A stretch of DNA of 64,000 bases from Ancylobacter oerskovii. Lineage in GTDB: Bacteria; Pseudomonadota; Alphaproteobacteria; Rhizobiales; Xanthobacteraceae. A model generated the notes under the pieces. The model worked only from the letters and a program-made list of their open reading frames with translations, did not search any database and was not told the origin of the DNA. Below are positions 15,547-24,262 of the stretch, piece after piece; position 1 is the first letter of the stretch; every line of letters begins with the position of its first letter. The stretch is taken from the NCBI RefSeq assembly GCF_018390555.1, contig NZ_JAHBGB010000002.1:496001-560000 (forward strand). The letters are read 5' to 3'. Made by a program: the position numbers and the translations under genes.

Positions 15547-16902
15547 TCAGACGCGGCGCACCCGCGGCGCCGCTTCCCCCGGTCCCAGCGCCAGCGCGGT
15601 GATCGCCCACACCAGCGCGTCGAGCCTGTCGGGCGAGCGCCCGCCCGACAGGCCGTCCGGCCCGAAGTCGCAGAGCTCGTCCTCCAGCGCCGGGAAGGTG
15701 CCGGCGTGGCGCACCCGGCCGCGCTCGTAGAGCGCCGCCACCGGCTCGGCGCGCAGCCACTTGCCGCGCGTCGCCCGTACCTCGGCCACCGGCAGGCCGG
15801 GATCGAGGCCGGCGAGGATGGTGCGCACCATCTCCCCGCCCTGGTTCACCTCCACCACCACCCGGTCGGCGGCGAGCTTGTGGAACAGAGCCACCACCCG
15901 TGCCCCCCAGGCGCCCGGCGTCAGGCCCTGCGCGCTCTCGTCGGCGAGCACATGCACCAGCCCCTCGCCGTCGAGCCCGGCGGCGACGATGCCGCAGGCA
16001 TCCGCCCCCTTGCGCGAGGAGGCCGGCGGGTCGACCGCCACCACGATGCGGGTGAGCGCCGGCGCCGCCTCCTCCCGGGCGGTCTCGATCCCCGCCCGGT
16101 TCCACAGCGCGTCGGCGCGGTCCTCGATCAGCTCGCCCTCCAGCTCCTGCCGGCCGAGCCGCGTGCCGGCATAGCGGGAGACCACCGCCTCCAGGAAGGT
16201 CGGCGCCAGATGCGCGGCGTTCTCCGCCGTGCCCATCCGCGTGACCGCGGTCGTCGGATCGGCGATGAGCCGGCGCATCAATTGGGTGGCGCGGGGCGTC
16301 GTCGTCACCATCTGGCGCGGCCGGTCGCCGAGGCGCAGGCCGAATTGCAGCATGTCGAAGCTCGCCTGCGCATAGCGCCACTTGGCGAGCTCGTCGCACC
16401 AGGCGGCGTCGAATTGCGGCCCGCGCAGGCTTTCCGGGTCGTCGGCGGAAAAGCCCTGGGCGATCGCCCCGTTCGGCCATTCGAGCCGCCGTCGCGTCGG
16501 CTCCCAGCGCGGGCGCTCCGCGCGGGGATGGATGGCGAGCAGGCCGGAGACGCCCTCCACCATCACCTCGCGCACATCGGCGAAGGTCTCCGCCACCAGG
16601 GCGATCCGGCCCACCGGCCGGGCGGAAAATCCCGGCGTGCCGAGCGCCAGCCCGCGCACCCATTCGGCGCCGGCGCGGGTCTTGCCGGCGCCGCGCCCGC
16701 CCATCACCAGCCAGGTGGTCCAGTCGCCGCCGCCCTGCGCGGCAGCGGGAGGCAGCTGCGCCGGCCGCGCCAGCAGGCTCCAGCAGTGCAGCAGCCAGTG
16801 CGAGACGCCGGGGCTCAGCCCGGCGACCGCTGCGTCAAGCCGCCCGCTCCGCCAGCACGCGCTCAAGAGCTTCCGCAAGCTCGCGTCGGTAGGCGTCGGC
16901 AT
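15547..16902 (-). CDS. terminase large subunit (RcGTA g2-like)
   Basis: A 451-residue terminase. The ATPase has Walker A VMGGRGAGKTRAGAEW (about 67-82) and an acidic Walker-B-like WCDELAKWRYA. The RNase-H-like nuclease has an Asp in RIVVAVDPPASS, a second in VVVEVNQGGEM and a C-terminal DRLDALVWAITAL. Together with portal it packages DNA into the capsid. In RcGTA packaging is headful of host DNA without sequence specificity; the same is inferred here. The ATG at 16902 overlaps the small terminase gene by 68 bp; TTG codons a little downstream could also serve. Confidence 0.94.
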   Translation of the reverse strand: MPTPTDASLRKLLSACWRSGRLDAAVAGLSPGVSHWLLHCWSLLARPAQLPPAAAQGGGDWTTWLVMGGRGAGKTRAGAEWVRGLALGTPGFSARPVGRIALVAETFADVREVMVEGVSGLLAIHPRAERPRWEPTRRRLEWPNGAIAQGFSADDPESLRGPQFDAAWCDELAKWRYAQASFDMLQFGLRLGDRPRQMVTTTPRATQLMRRLIADPTTAVTRMGTAENAAHLAPTFLEAVVSRYAGTRLGRQELEGELIEDRADALWNRAGIETAREEAAPALTRIVVAVDPPASSRKGADACGIVAAGLDGEGLVHVLADESAQGLTPGAWGARVVALFHKLAADRVVVEVNQGGEMVRTILAGLDPGLPVAEVRATRGKWLRAEPVAALYERGRVRHAGTFPALEDELCDFGPDGLSGGRSPDRLDALVWAITALALGPGEAAPRVRRV

Positions 16903-17389
16903 TGCGGAACACGTCGTCATGGGCGCCCTCGTCCCCGGCATCCTCGTTGGCGTCGCGGGAGATGGCGGCGAGCTCGCGCATCGCCCGCACCAGTATGGCG
17001 AGGGTGCGCGCCGCCCGCTCGGCATCGGCGCCGCTGCGGCCGGCATGCAGCCCGGCGCGGGCCAGCAGCCGCTCCACGGCGGCGAGCTCGCCCTCCATCC
17101 GCGCCACCAGCCGGGCGATGAGCAGCCGGCGCGACACCGGCCCGTCCGCCTCCGTGGCGACGGCCGCCGCCGCCGCCGGCTCCGGTGCTCCCGGTTCCGG
17201 CCCCGGCCCCATCAGGGCCAGCCGGTCCTTGCGGCGCCTCCAGCCCCATTGGCCGATGCGGACGCTCAGCGTCGAGCGGCTGATGCCGAGCAGATCGGCA
17301 ATGTGCTGGTTCGACACGCGGGTATGTTCGTAGAGGCGGCGGGCTTCCTCGATCGCCTCGGGCGGGACGTCGCGCTTGGGTATGGTCAT
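16835..17389 (-). CDS. terminase small subunit-like HTH protein (RcGTA g1 position)
   Basis: A 184-residue protein with an N-terminal helix-turn-helix (VSNQHIADLLGISRSTLSVR at about 25-44, then GWRRRKDRLAL), a Pro/Ala-rich linker (60-80) and a long charged helical C-terminal half. It is the first gene of the cluster and overlaps the large terminase. RcGTA g1 has been shown to be the TerS. The HTH, size and position here agree with that role, but the sequence family is loosely conserved. The ATG at 17389 is downstream of an intrinsic terminator in the leader. Confidence 0.8.
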   Translation of the reverse strand: MTIPKRDVPPEAIEEARRLYEHTRVSNQHIADLLGISRSTLSVRIGQWGWRRRKDRLALMGPGPEPGAPEPAAAAAVATEADGPVSRRLLIARLVARMEGELAAVERLLARAGLHAGRSGADAERAARTLAILVRAMRELAAISRDANEDAGDEGAHDDVFRNADAYRRELAEALERVLAERAA

Positions 17390-17429
17390 GATCCGTGGTT
17401 TCCCCTCGAATTATCGGCCCCGCCACAAT

Positions 17430-17455
17430 AAAAAAGCCGGCCTTACCGGCCGGCT
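17430..17455 (-). terminator. intrinsic terminator in the GTA leader
   Basis: On the minus strand AGCCGGC C (17455-17448), loop GGTAA and GGCCGGCT (17442-17435) form an 8-bp stem with a 5-base loop, followed by T6 (17435-17430). It lies 40 bp before the g1 ATG in the same orientation, and the stop codon of a leader ORF sits in its loop. That arrangement is typical of transcription attenuators, though function is inferred. Confidence 0.8.
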
Positions 17456-17511
17456 GACGACTGCGGCGTCCCCTGCCGGCCCCGCCGGCTTCGGACGCAA
17501 TTGTGGAGCAT
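17443..17511 (-). CDS. candidate leaderless leader peptide (22 aa) before the GTA cluster
   Basis: The sequence ATG CTC CAC AAT ... CGG TAA encodes MLHNCVRSRRGRQGTPQSSA plus Gly-Arg, a short basic peptide. The ATG starts only 7 bases after the putative -10 hexamer, so it would be at or very near +1, that is, leaderless. The TAA falls in the loop of the downstream terminator hairpin. The arrangement mimics attenuation leaders. There is no independent evidence that the ORF is translated. Confidence 0.4.
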   Translation of the reverse strand: MLHNCVRSRRGRQGTPQSSAGR

Positions 17512-17517
17512 GGCCAG

Positions 17518-17546
17518 AACCTACCGGAGCAGCGCGACGCTGTCAA
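17518..17546 (-). promoter_or_regulatory. sigma-70-like promoter for the GTA cluster
   Basis: On the minus strand a perfect TTGACA (-35, 17546-17541) and TAGGTT (-10, 17523-17518) are separated by 17 bp. The region just upstream (17547-17580) is AT-richer than its surroundings. It is the only good promoter seen upstream of the first GTA gene. The predicted transcript starts near 17511. Confidence 0.65.
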
Positions 17547-17659
17547 GGCATATATTCCTACACGTCTGGATTTTATCAGAACCCGCACTCGCCCGATGAT
17601 CGCATTGCCGGGCATGCCGCCTTGCTATATTCATCCATGCATAGCTTTCGAGGTGCCGC

Positions 17660-18175
17660 ATGCCGCCTTTCCTCCGCCGCCTGCGCCGGGCCGGCTGCCT
17701 TGCCGCCACGCTCGCCATGCTCTCGGCGACGGCGGTGCCGGCGCAGGATCTGCGCCTGTCCGCCCCGGAAGCCGGCACCCGCATGCTGGCGCCGGACGCG
17801 CTGCGCGCCCTGCCGGCGGTAACGCTGGAGACGAGCTTCCTCACCTCGCGCGGCGAGGAGACCGGGCGCTTCACCGGCGCCCGCCTGTGGGACGTGCTCA
17901 CGGCCGCCGGCCTCGTCGATCCGAAGGATCATCACGGCATCGCCCGCAGCGCGGTGCTGGTCACCGCCCGCGACGGCTATGCCGCCCTGCTCGGCCTCGG
18001 CGAGCTTGCCCCGGATCTCGAAGCCAAGGCCGTGCTGGTCGCCTATGAGCGCGACGGCGCCGCCCTCCCTGAGGACAGGCAACCCCGCCTGGTGATACCC
18101 GGCGACCGTCGCGGTTCGCGGGCGGTGTTCGCCATCGCCCGCATCGACATCCTCAAACCGGAGTCCCCGAAATGA
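17660..18175 (+). CDS. secreted SUOX-fold-like protein lacking the cofactor cysteine
   Basis: A 171-residue protein with a signal peptide (RRLRRAGCLAATLAMLSATA, cleavage near VPAQ). The mature part resembles a minimal oxidoreductase molybdopterin-binding (SUOX) domain: GRFTGARLWDVLTAAGLVD, SAVLVTARDGYAALLGLGEL, and LPEDRQPRLVIPGDRRGSRA before a final beta strand IARIDIL. Family enzymes bind Mo through a Cys, but the mature part here has none. It overlaps the next gene, a molybdopterin-binding Mop protein, by 4 bp. This suggests a non-catalytic or carrier role in periplasmic molybdenum biology (inference). Confidence 0.75.
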   Translation: MPPFLRRLRRAGCLAATLAMLSATAVPAQDLRLSAPEAGTRMLAPDALRALPAVTLETSFLTSRGEETGRFTGARLWDVLTAAGLVDPKDHHGIARSAVLVTARDGYAALLGLGELAPDLEAKAVLVAYERDGAALPEDRQPRLVIPGDRRGSRAVFAIARIDILKPESPK

Positions 18176-18381
18176 AGCTCAGCGCCCGCAACGTCGTCCC
18201 CGGCAAGGTCGTGGCCATCCAGAAGGGTGCCACCACCGCCCATGTCCGCATCGAGATCGCGGGTGGCCAGGTGCTCACCTCCTCCATCACCAACGAGGCG
18301 GTGGACGAGCTCGGCCTCACCGTCGGCGGCCCCGCCTATGCGGTGATCAAGGCCTCCGACGTGCTGGTCGCGGTCGACTGA
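18172..18381 (+). CDS. TOBE/Mop domain molybdate-binding protein
   Basis: A 69-residue single Mop (TOBE) domain: KLSARNVVPGKVVAIQKGAT, then AHVRIEIAGGQVLTSSITNE, LGLTVGGPAYAVIKASDVLV. Molbindins of this size assemble into hexamers that store molybdate in the cytoplasm. The ATG overlaps the upstream gene (ATGA), so the two are coupled. No ModABC transporter is seen nearby. The ORF fills the whole typical length of the family. Confidence 0.9.
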   Translation: MKLSARNVVPGKVVAIQKGATTAHVRIEIAGGQVLTSSITNEAVDELGLTVGGPAYAVIKASDVLVAVD

Positions 18382-18408
18382 TCGCTTCCCTGTAGCGGGA
18401 GGGCCGGC

Positions 18409-18906
18409 ATGGTCCGCCTCGACGAAGTCCGCGCCGGCGAGGTCCTCGCGGCCCCGCCGGCCGCCGACGATGCCGGCCTCGCCTTCATCGGCCGCATCCG
18501 CACGCCCTGGGTGTCGCGGCTGGAGACGCCCCGCCTCGGCCGGCCGGACGGGCCGGAATGCACCCTCGAGATCTTCGAGCCCTGGCGGCCGGCGCTCCGG
18601 GGCATCGAGGCCTATGCGCGCATCGAGGTGCTGTTCTGGATGCACCTGTCGCGCCGCGATCTCGTCATCCAGAGCCCGGCCAATGACGGGCGCGGCCACG
18701 GCACCTTCGCGCTGCGCTCGCCGGCCCGGCCCAATCCCATCGGCACCACCATCGCCACGCTGGTGCGGGTGGAGCCGGAGCGGCTCATCGTGCGCGGGCT
18801 CGATTGCATCGACGGCACGCCGCTGCTCGACCTCAAGCCCGAGCGCAGCCTCTTCACCCCCATCGCCCCGGAGCAGCCGGGGGACCGCCAGACCTTCCGG
18901 CCGTAG
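18409..18906 (+). CDS. trmO: TrmO-type tRNA m6t6A37 methyltransferase (TsaA/UPF0066)
   Basis: A 165-residue UPF0066 protein. The conserved FIGRIRTPW, ECTLEIFEPWRPALRGIEAY, EVLFWMHLSRRDL, GHGTFALRSPARPNPIGTTI and LDCIDGTPLLDLKP all match TrmO. In characterised members this SAM-dependent enzyme N6-methylates t6A37 of some tRNAs; in alphaproteobacteria the protein often sits beside molybdenum genes. It starts with ATG 18409, 27 bp after Mop, so probably the same transcript. The exact substrate here is inferred from the family. Confidence 0.88.
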   Translation: MVRLDEVRAGEVLAAPPAADDAGLAFIGRIRTPWVSRLETPRLGRPDGPECTLEIFEPWRPALRGIEAYARIEVLFWMHLSRRDLVIQSPANDGRGHGTFALRSPARPNPIGTTIATLVRVEPERLIVRGLDCIDGTPLLDLKPERSLFTPIAPEQPGDRQTFRP

Positions 18907-19020
18907 TGAGGCGCGGCGGCATCTCCGGGCGTGGGCTCGCGGATCGCGGCCCCACCGGCTAGGCTGGCGCAGCCGCGGGCCGTCCCGTCCTGCGGCAAGG
19001 TGCCGATGGAGACGTGCCAC

Positions 19021-19425
19021 ATGTCGGAAAGCGAGCCGAGCGCCTCCGCGCTGATCGACGCCCGTATCGCGGCGCTGGACGATTGGCGGGGCCGAACGCT
19101 GTCGCAGGTCCGCGCCCTCATCCGCGAGGCGATCCCGGATGTGGTCGAGGAGTGGAAATGGCGGGGCGTTCCGGTGTGGTCGCGCCACGGCATCCTCTGC
19201 ACCGGCGAAACCTATAAGAGCGTCGTGAAGCTCACCTTCGCCAAGGGTGCCGCGCTGCCCGATCCGTCCGGCCTGTTCAATGCCAGTCTGGAGGGCAACA
19301 CCCGGCGGGCCATCGACCTTCGTGAAGGCGAGATCCTCGATGCGGAAGCCTTCGGGGCGCTGCTCCGCGCCGCCGCGGCGCTGAATGCCTCGCCGAAGCG
19401 CCCGAAGCCACGGCCGGGGGCTTGA
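19021..19425 (+). CDS. DUF1801 domain protein
   Basis: A 134-residue protein of the DUF1801 (YdhG-like) type. Family signatures are LSQVRALIREAIPDVVEEWK, WRGVPVWSRHGILCTGETYK, KLTFAKGAALPDP and the C-terminal GNTRRAIDLREGEILDAEAF. The fold is known but no biochemical role is established for the family. The ATG at 19021 lies 114 bp after TrmO; a Lys/Pro-rich tail ends the protein. Confidence 0.85.
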   Translation: MSESEPSASALIDARIAALDDWRGRTLSQVRALIREAIPDVVEEWKWRGVPVWSRHGILCTGETYKSVVKLTFAKGAALPDPSGLFNASLEGNTRRAIDLREGEILDAEAFGALLRAAAALNASPKRPKPRPGA

Positions 19426-19463
19426 TCCTTCCGGCCCGCCACGGCAGCCGGCATCGACAAAGC

Positions 19464-20135
19464 CTATCCGCGACGCGCGACCAGCGCCTCGACCGCCCGA
19501 ACGGCCGCCGCCACTGCCGCCGCCCGCTCGGCCACGCCGGCCGGCTCGGTCTCGAACAGCGCCCGCTGCTGCAGGTCGCCCGCCACCATGTCGTGGAACA
19601 GCCGCGCCAGCACCGCGATCTCCGACGGGTCGCCGGGCGCGCGCCCGGCGTCCTCCCCTGCGGCCAGCGCGCGGGCGAGGAAGCCGGCGAAGGCGGCCTG
19701 CGAGGTCGCCGGCCCCGCGGCGTACCAGGCGGCCCCGAGCCGCGGGAAACGGCCGGTCTCGCCGATCAGCGTGCGATGAAGCGCCAGCGCCTTCGGGCTG
19801 AGCAGCGCGTCGATGAGCGCCTGGCCCAGTCGCGTCAGCCCCTCCTCGAGCGCGAGCCCGCGCGTATCCGCCTCGGTGAGCGGACGCAGCACCTCGCCGA
19901 GGGCGGCCTCGATGGCGGCGACGAACAGCCCCTCCTTGCCGCCATAGAAGGCATAGATGTTGGTCTTGGAACCGCCGGCCGCCTGCACGATCTCGTCCAG
20001 GCTCACCCCGTCATAGCCGCGGGCGACGAACAGGCAGGCGGCGACGCGGCGCAGCCGGTCGCAGGTCGCCTGCCCGCGCCCGGTGCGGCGGGTCGGGCAG
20101 CGGCGCCCGGTGGAAGCTCCTGCCTCCCCGGCCAC
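19464..20135 (-). CDS. TetR/AcrR family transcriptional regulator
   Basis: A 223-residue TetR regulator starting at GTG 20135. The N-terminal HTH is ACLFVARGYDGVSLDEIVQA with AGGSKTNIYAFYGGKEGLF (about residues 33-72), preceded by an unusual basic extension of about 25 residues. The C-terminal half is an Ala/Leu-rich helical ligand domain. It lies 46 bp downstream of an FMN reductase gene on the same strand, so it is likely co-transcribed and autoregulated through the palindrome at 20782-20797 (inference). The effector is unknown. Confidence 0.9.
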   Translation of the reverse strand: MAGEAGASTGRRCPTRRTGRGQATCDRLRRVAACLFVARGYDGVSLDEIVQAAGGSKTNIYAFYGGKEGLFVAAIEAALGEVLRPLTEADTRGLALEEGLTRLGQALIDALLSPKALALHRTLIGETGRFPRLGAAWYAAGPATSQAAFAGFLARALAAGEDAGRAPGDPSEIAVLARLFHDMVAGDLQQRALFETEPAGVAERAAAVAAAVRAVEALVARRG

Positions 20136-20181
20136 GGGCGGCGCCGGCTCGCCGGCACCGCTATGGTCGTCCGCGGCCGTA

Positions 20182-20754
20182 TCAGGCCCCCTTCTTCAGG
20201 TGCTCGACGAAGCGGATCTCGGTGATCAGCGCATCGACGCCACTCAGCACGAAGCTCTTGGTCTTCTCGTCGATGAAGGCGCCGTCCTTCACCTTGTCGG
20301 CGACGCTCGGCACCGCCACATGCGGCACCACCGCCACGCGGGCACCGGCGGCGGTCAGCGATTCACGCAGCTGCGCCTGGGCGCGGATGCCGCCGGTCGA
20401 GCCGGGCGAGGAGGTGACGACCAGCACCGGCTTGCCGAGCAGCGCGCCCTTGGAATAAGGGCGCGACCCCCAGTCGATGGCGTTCTTCATCGCGCCGGAC
20501 GTGCCGAAATTATATTCCGGCGAGGCGAAGATCACCCCGTCCGCCTCGGCGATGGCCGCGCGCAGCGCCGCCGCGCCGGCCGGCGGGGTCGCGGTATCCT
20601 CGTCCTGGTTGTAGAGCGGCACGTCGTTCAGGCGGAACACGGTCAGCTCGGCCTTGTCGGTGGCCGCGGCCTTGATGGCCTCGAGCAGGGCGGTGGAATA
20701 GGACGCGGCGCGCAGGCTGCCGGAAATGCCGAGAAGCTTGAAACGGGCGGTCAT
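20182..20754 (-). CDS. NADPH-dependent FMN reductase family oxidoreductase
   Basis: A 190-residue flavodoxin-like NAD(P)H:FMN oxidoreductase. FMN phosphate is bound by LLGISGSLRAASYSTALLEA near the N-terminus. The flavin-contacting FASPEYNFGTSGAMKNAIDW motif and the GALLGKPVLVVTSSPGSTGG segment are typical of the YieF/ChrR/azobenzene reductase group. Such enzymes reduce quinones, azo dyes or chromate; the physiological substrate is unknown. The gene precedes the TetR gene in an apparent two-gene operon with a palindromic operator upstream. Confidence 0.9.
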   Translation of the reverse strand: MTARFKLLGISGSLRAASYSTALLEAIKAAATDKAELTVFRLNDVPLYNQDEDTATPPAGAAALRAAIAEADGVIFASPEYNFGTSGAMKNAIDWGSRPYSKGALLGKPVLVVTSSPGSTGGIRAQAQLRESLTAAGARVAVVPHVAVPSVADKVKDGAFIDEKTKSFVLSGVDALITEIRFVEHLKKGA

Positions 20755-20779
20755 GGGGAAGAACGTCTCCTGAGTATGA

Positions 20780-20799
20780 ACGATACTGGTCGGTATCAT
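20780..20799. promoter_or_regulatory. palindromic operator candidate upstream of the FMN reductase-TetR operon
   Basis: GATAC (20782-20786), 6 bp, GTATC (20793-20797), with additional matching A/T flanks, lies 28 bp upstream of the reductase ATG. The size fits a TetR-family site. The 179-bp intergenic region 20755-20933 holds no gene; it also contains the upstream region of dcd. Confidence 0.55.
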
Positions 20800-20933
20800 T
20801 TCATATGTAGCAATGTCCGCGCAAGGGCCGCTTCGCGGTGGCAGCAGGGTTGCGCGGCGACGCCGCGCTCGCGCCGCCCCGGCATTCATGTTACCGATCA
20901 TGGGCTTGTCTCGCGTAAACGGGGATACCCGCC

Positions 20934-21491
20934 TTGATCCTGACCGATCGCGACATTCGCGACGCGCTGGCCGCCGGCCTGCTCGCCATCGACCCGCCGC
21001 CCCCGGCGGAGTTCTACGCGCCGAACGGCGTCGACCTGCGCCTCGATTCCCGCCTCACCCTCTATCGCGCCCCGGCGGAGGGCGAGGATCCGGTCATCGA
21101 TCCGGCGGGTCCCGGCTACAGCTTCCGCGAGGCGATCCTCGCCATGGCCGACGATATCGAGATCGGCGCCGACGGCTTCGTGCTCGATCCCGGCCGGCTG
21201 GTGCTGGGCTGGACCTGCGAGAAGGTCGACCTCACGCCCGGCGCCCGCCTTGCCGCGCGGGTGGAGGGCAAGAGCTCGCTGGCCCGCATCGGCCTCATCG
21301 TCCACCTCACCGCGCCGACCATCCATGCCGGCTCCACCGGGCGCATCCAGCTCGAGATCATCAATCTGGGCCCGCGCCCCATCCGCCTCAGGACCGGCAT
21401 GAAGGTGTGCCAGCTCATCCTCGAGCAGACGCTGGGGGTACCGGAGGTCGGCTATCGCGGCCAGTTCGCCGGCCAGCGCGCCGCCGGCTGA
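20934..21491 (+). CDS. dcd: dCTP deaminase
   Basis: A 185-residue Dcd/dUTPase-superfamily protein. It converts dCTP to dUTP and ammonia, feeding dTTP synthesis. The conserved core is LAARVEGKSSLARIGLIVHL, followed by TAPTIHAGSTGRIQLEIINL, which carries the trimer-interface Ser-Ser-Leu-Ala-Arg and the catalytic Glu in QLEI. The N-terminal ILTDRDIRDAL and FYAPNGVDLRL are also typical. The start is TTG 20934 (the codon read as Met), close to the end of a divergent regulatory region. Confidence 0.9.
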   Translation: MILTDRDIRDALAAGLLAIDPPPPAEFYAPNGVDLRLDSRLTLYRAPAEGEDPVIDPAGPGYSFREAILAMADDIEIGADGFVLDPGRLVLGWTCEKVDLTPGARLAARVEGKSSLARIGLIVHLTAPTIHAGSTGRIQLEIINLGPRPIRLRTGMKVCQLILEQTLGVPEVGYRGQFAGQRAAG

Positions 21492-21516
21492 GAAGAATAG
21501 GCGGTGAAACCCCTCG

Positions 21517-22284
21517 TCAGCCGCCGGAGATCAGCGTCGAACGGTTGAGCCGCCGCAGCGCGAGGCTGGTGCGCGCCTCGTCGCGGCGGAAGCGCTCGAC
21601 GCTCTGGCCGGTATAGACGAGGTGCCGCAGCGCCGCCTCCTCCGCCGCCGCCACGTCGCCTCCCACCACCGCCTCGCCTATCGCCTTGTGCTGGCTCAGC
21701 AATTCCTCGCGGAACTCGTCGATGGCGAAGAGCTGCGTGCGGTTGAAGAAGATGTCCCGCCGCAGCATCTCGCTGAAGGCGCGCATGACATGCAGGATGA
21801 CGAGGTTGTGCGAGGCGCCGTAGATCAGCCGGTGCAGCACGATGTCCGCCTCCGCCTCGCGGGTGGCGTCGTTGGCGTCGTAGGCCGCCTGCATCTCGCC
21901 GAGGCACTCGCGGATCGCCTGCCGCTCCGGGTCGCTGGCCCGCACCGCGGCAAGGGCGGTGGCCTTGCGCTCCACCGCCTCGCGATACTCGAAATAATCC
22001 GCCGTCACCTGCTCGTTGGAGTTGAGCAGCCCCGCCAGCGGCTCGGTGAGCGGGGCGAGGAACTGCGTCACCCGCGTGCCGTCGCGGCCGATCGCCAGCA
22101 GCCCGCGCTCCTCGAGGATCTGCAGCGCGTCGCGCAGCGAGGGGCGCGAGACCTCCAGCTGCTCGGAAAGGTCGCGCTCGCTCGCCAGCCGCTCGCCGGG
22201 GCGCAGCACGCCTTCGAGGATAAGCCGCTCAATATGCCCGGCAATGGCCTCTGCCAGTTTGGGCGTGCGCAGCCGCGCGGTCAT
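21517..22284 (-). CDS. lldR: GntR/FadR-family regulator of lactate utilisation (LldR-like)
   Basis: A 255-residue FadR-subfamily regulator. It has an N-terminal winged helix (GERLASERDLSEQLEVSRPS, then LRDALQILEERGLL) and a C-terminal FCD effector domain whose metal-binding residues lie in EADIVLHRLIYGASHN and SQHKAIGEAVVGGD. It is divergent from lldP-lldD with an operator-like palindrome between them, so control of lactate uptake and oxidation is the natural inference. LldR/PdhR proteins release DNA on binding lactate or pyruvate. The symbol rests on context. Confidence 0.85.
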   Translation of the reverse strand: MTARLRTPKLAEAIAGHIERLILEGVLRPGERLASERDLSEQLEVSRPSLRDALQILEERGLLAIGRDGTRVTQFLAPLTEPLAGLLNSNEQVTADYFEYREAVERKATALAAVRASDPERQAIRECLGEMQAAYDANDATREAEADIVLHRLIYGASHNLVILHVMRAFSEMLRRDIFFNRTQLFAIDEFREELLSQHKAIGEAVVGGDVAAAEEAALRHLVYTGQSVERFRRDEARTSLALRRLNRSTLISGG

Positions 22285-22350
22285 CTGGGTCGAGCTCCGA
22301 GCTGAATTCCCGCTGCTTTTTCCATTTTCCGGCCCGCGCGTCTACAACCA

Positions 22351-22363
22351 AGAGCTAAGCTCT
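22351..22363. promoter_or_regulatory. 13-bp perfect palindrome in the lldR-lldP intergenic region
   Basis: AGAGCT-A-AGCTCT is flanked on both sides by AACCA or CCA motifs (AACCA at 22346-22350 and 22365-22369). It lies 67 bp from the lldR start and 17 bp from the larger operator palindrome. It may be a second regulator site for lldR autoregulation. Confidence 0.4.
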
Positions 22364-22379
22364 TAACCAGTTGACTCGT

Positions 22380-22400
22380 TTGGTAAGGCAATTTTACCAA
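22380..22400. promoter_or_regulatory. LldR/PdhR-type operator
   Basis: TTGGTAA (22380-22386) and TTACCAA (22394-22400) form a perfect 7-bp inverted repeat with a 7-bp spacer. The TTGGT...ACCAA arms match the operator style of FadR/PdhR/LldR regulators, although their usual spacer is shorter. It lies between lldR and lldP, 120 bp before the lldP start. Confidence 0.7.
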
Positions 22401-22519
22401 GCAGGTCTCCTGTTAACGCCTTCCCTAGCGGGCAGGGTTAAGGTGCCGCCGGGGCGGCTCCCAATCGCGAACGCGCAAAACGGACGCCAAGTCCGCTGCT
22501 CTCTAGGAGGAAACGGATC

Positions 22520-24202
<1,683 letters not shown>

Positions 24203-24262
24203 CGTCACGAAGGGGAGGCCGCGGCGCCTCCCCTCCTCTTTGGAACTATAGGAGCCGGGCCA

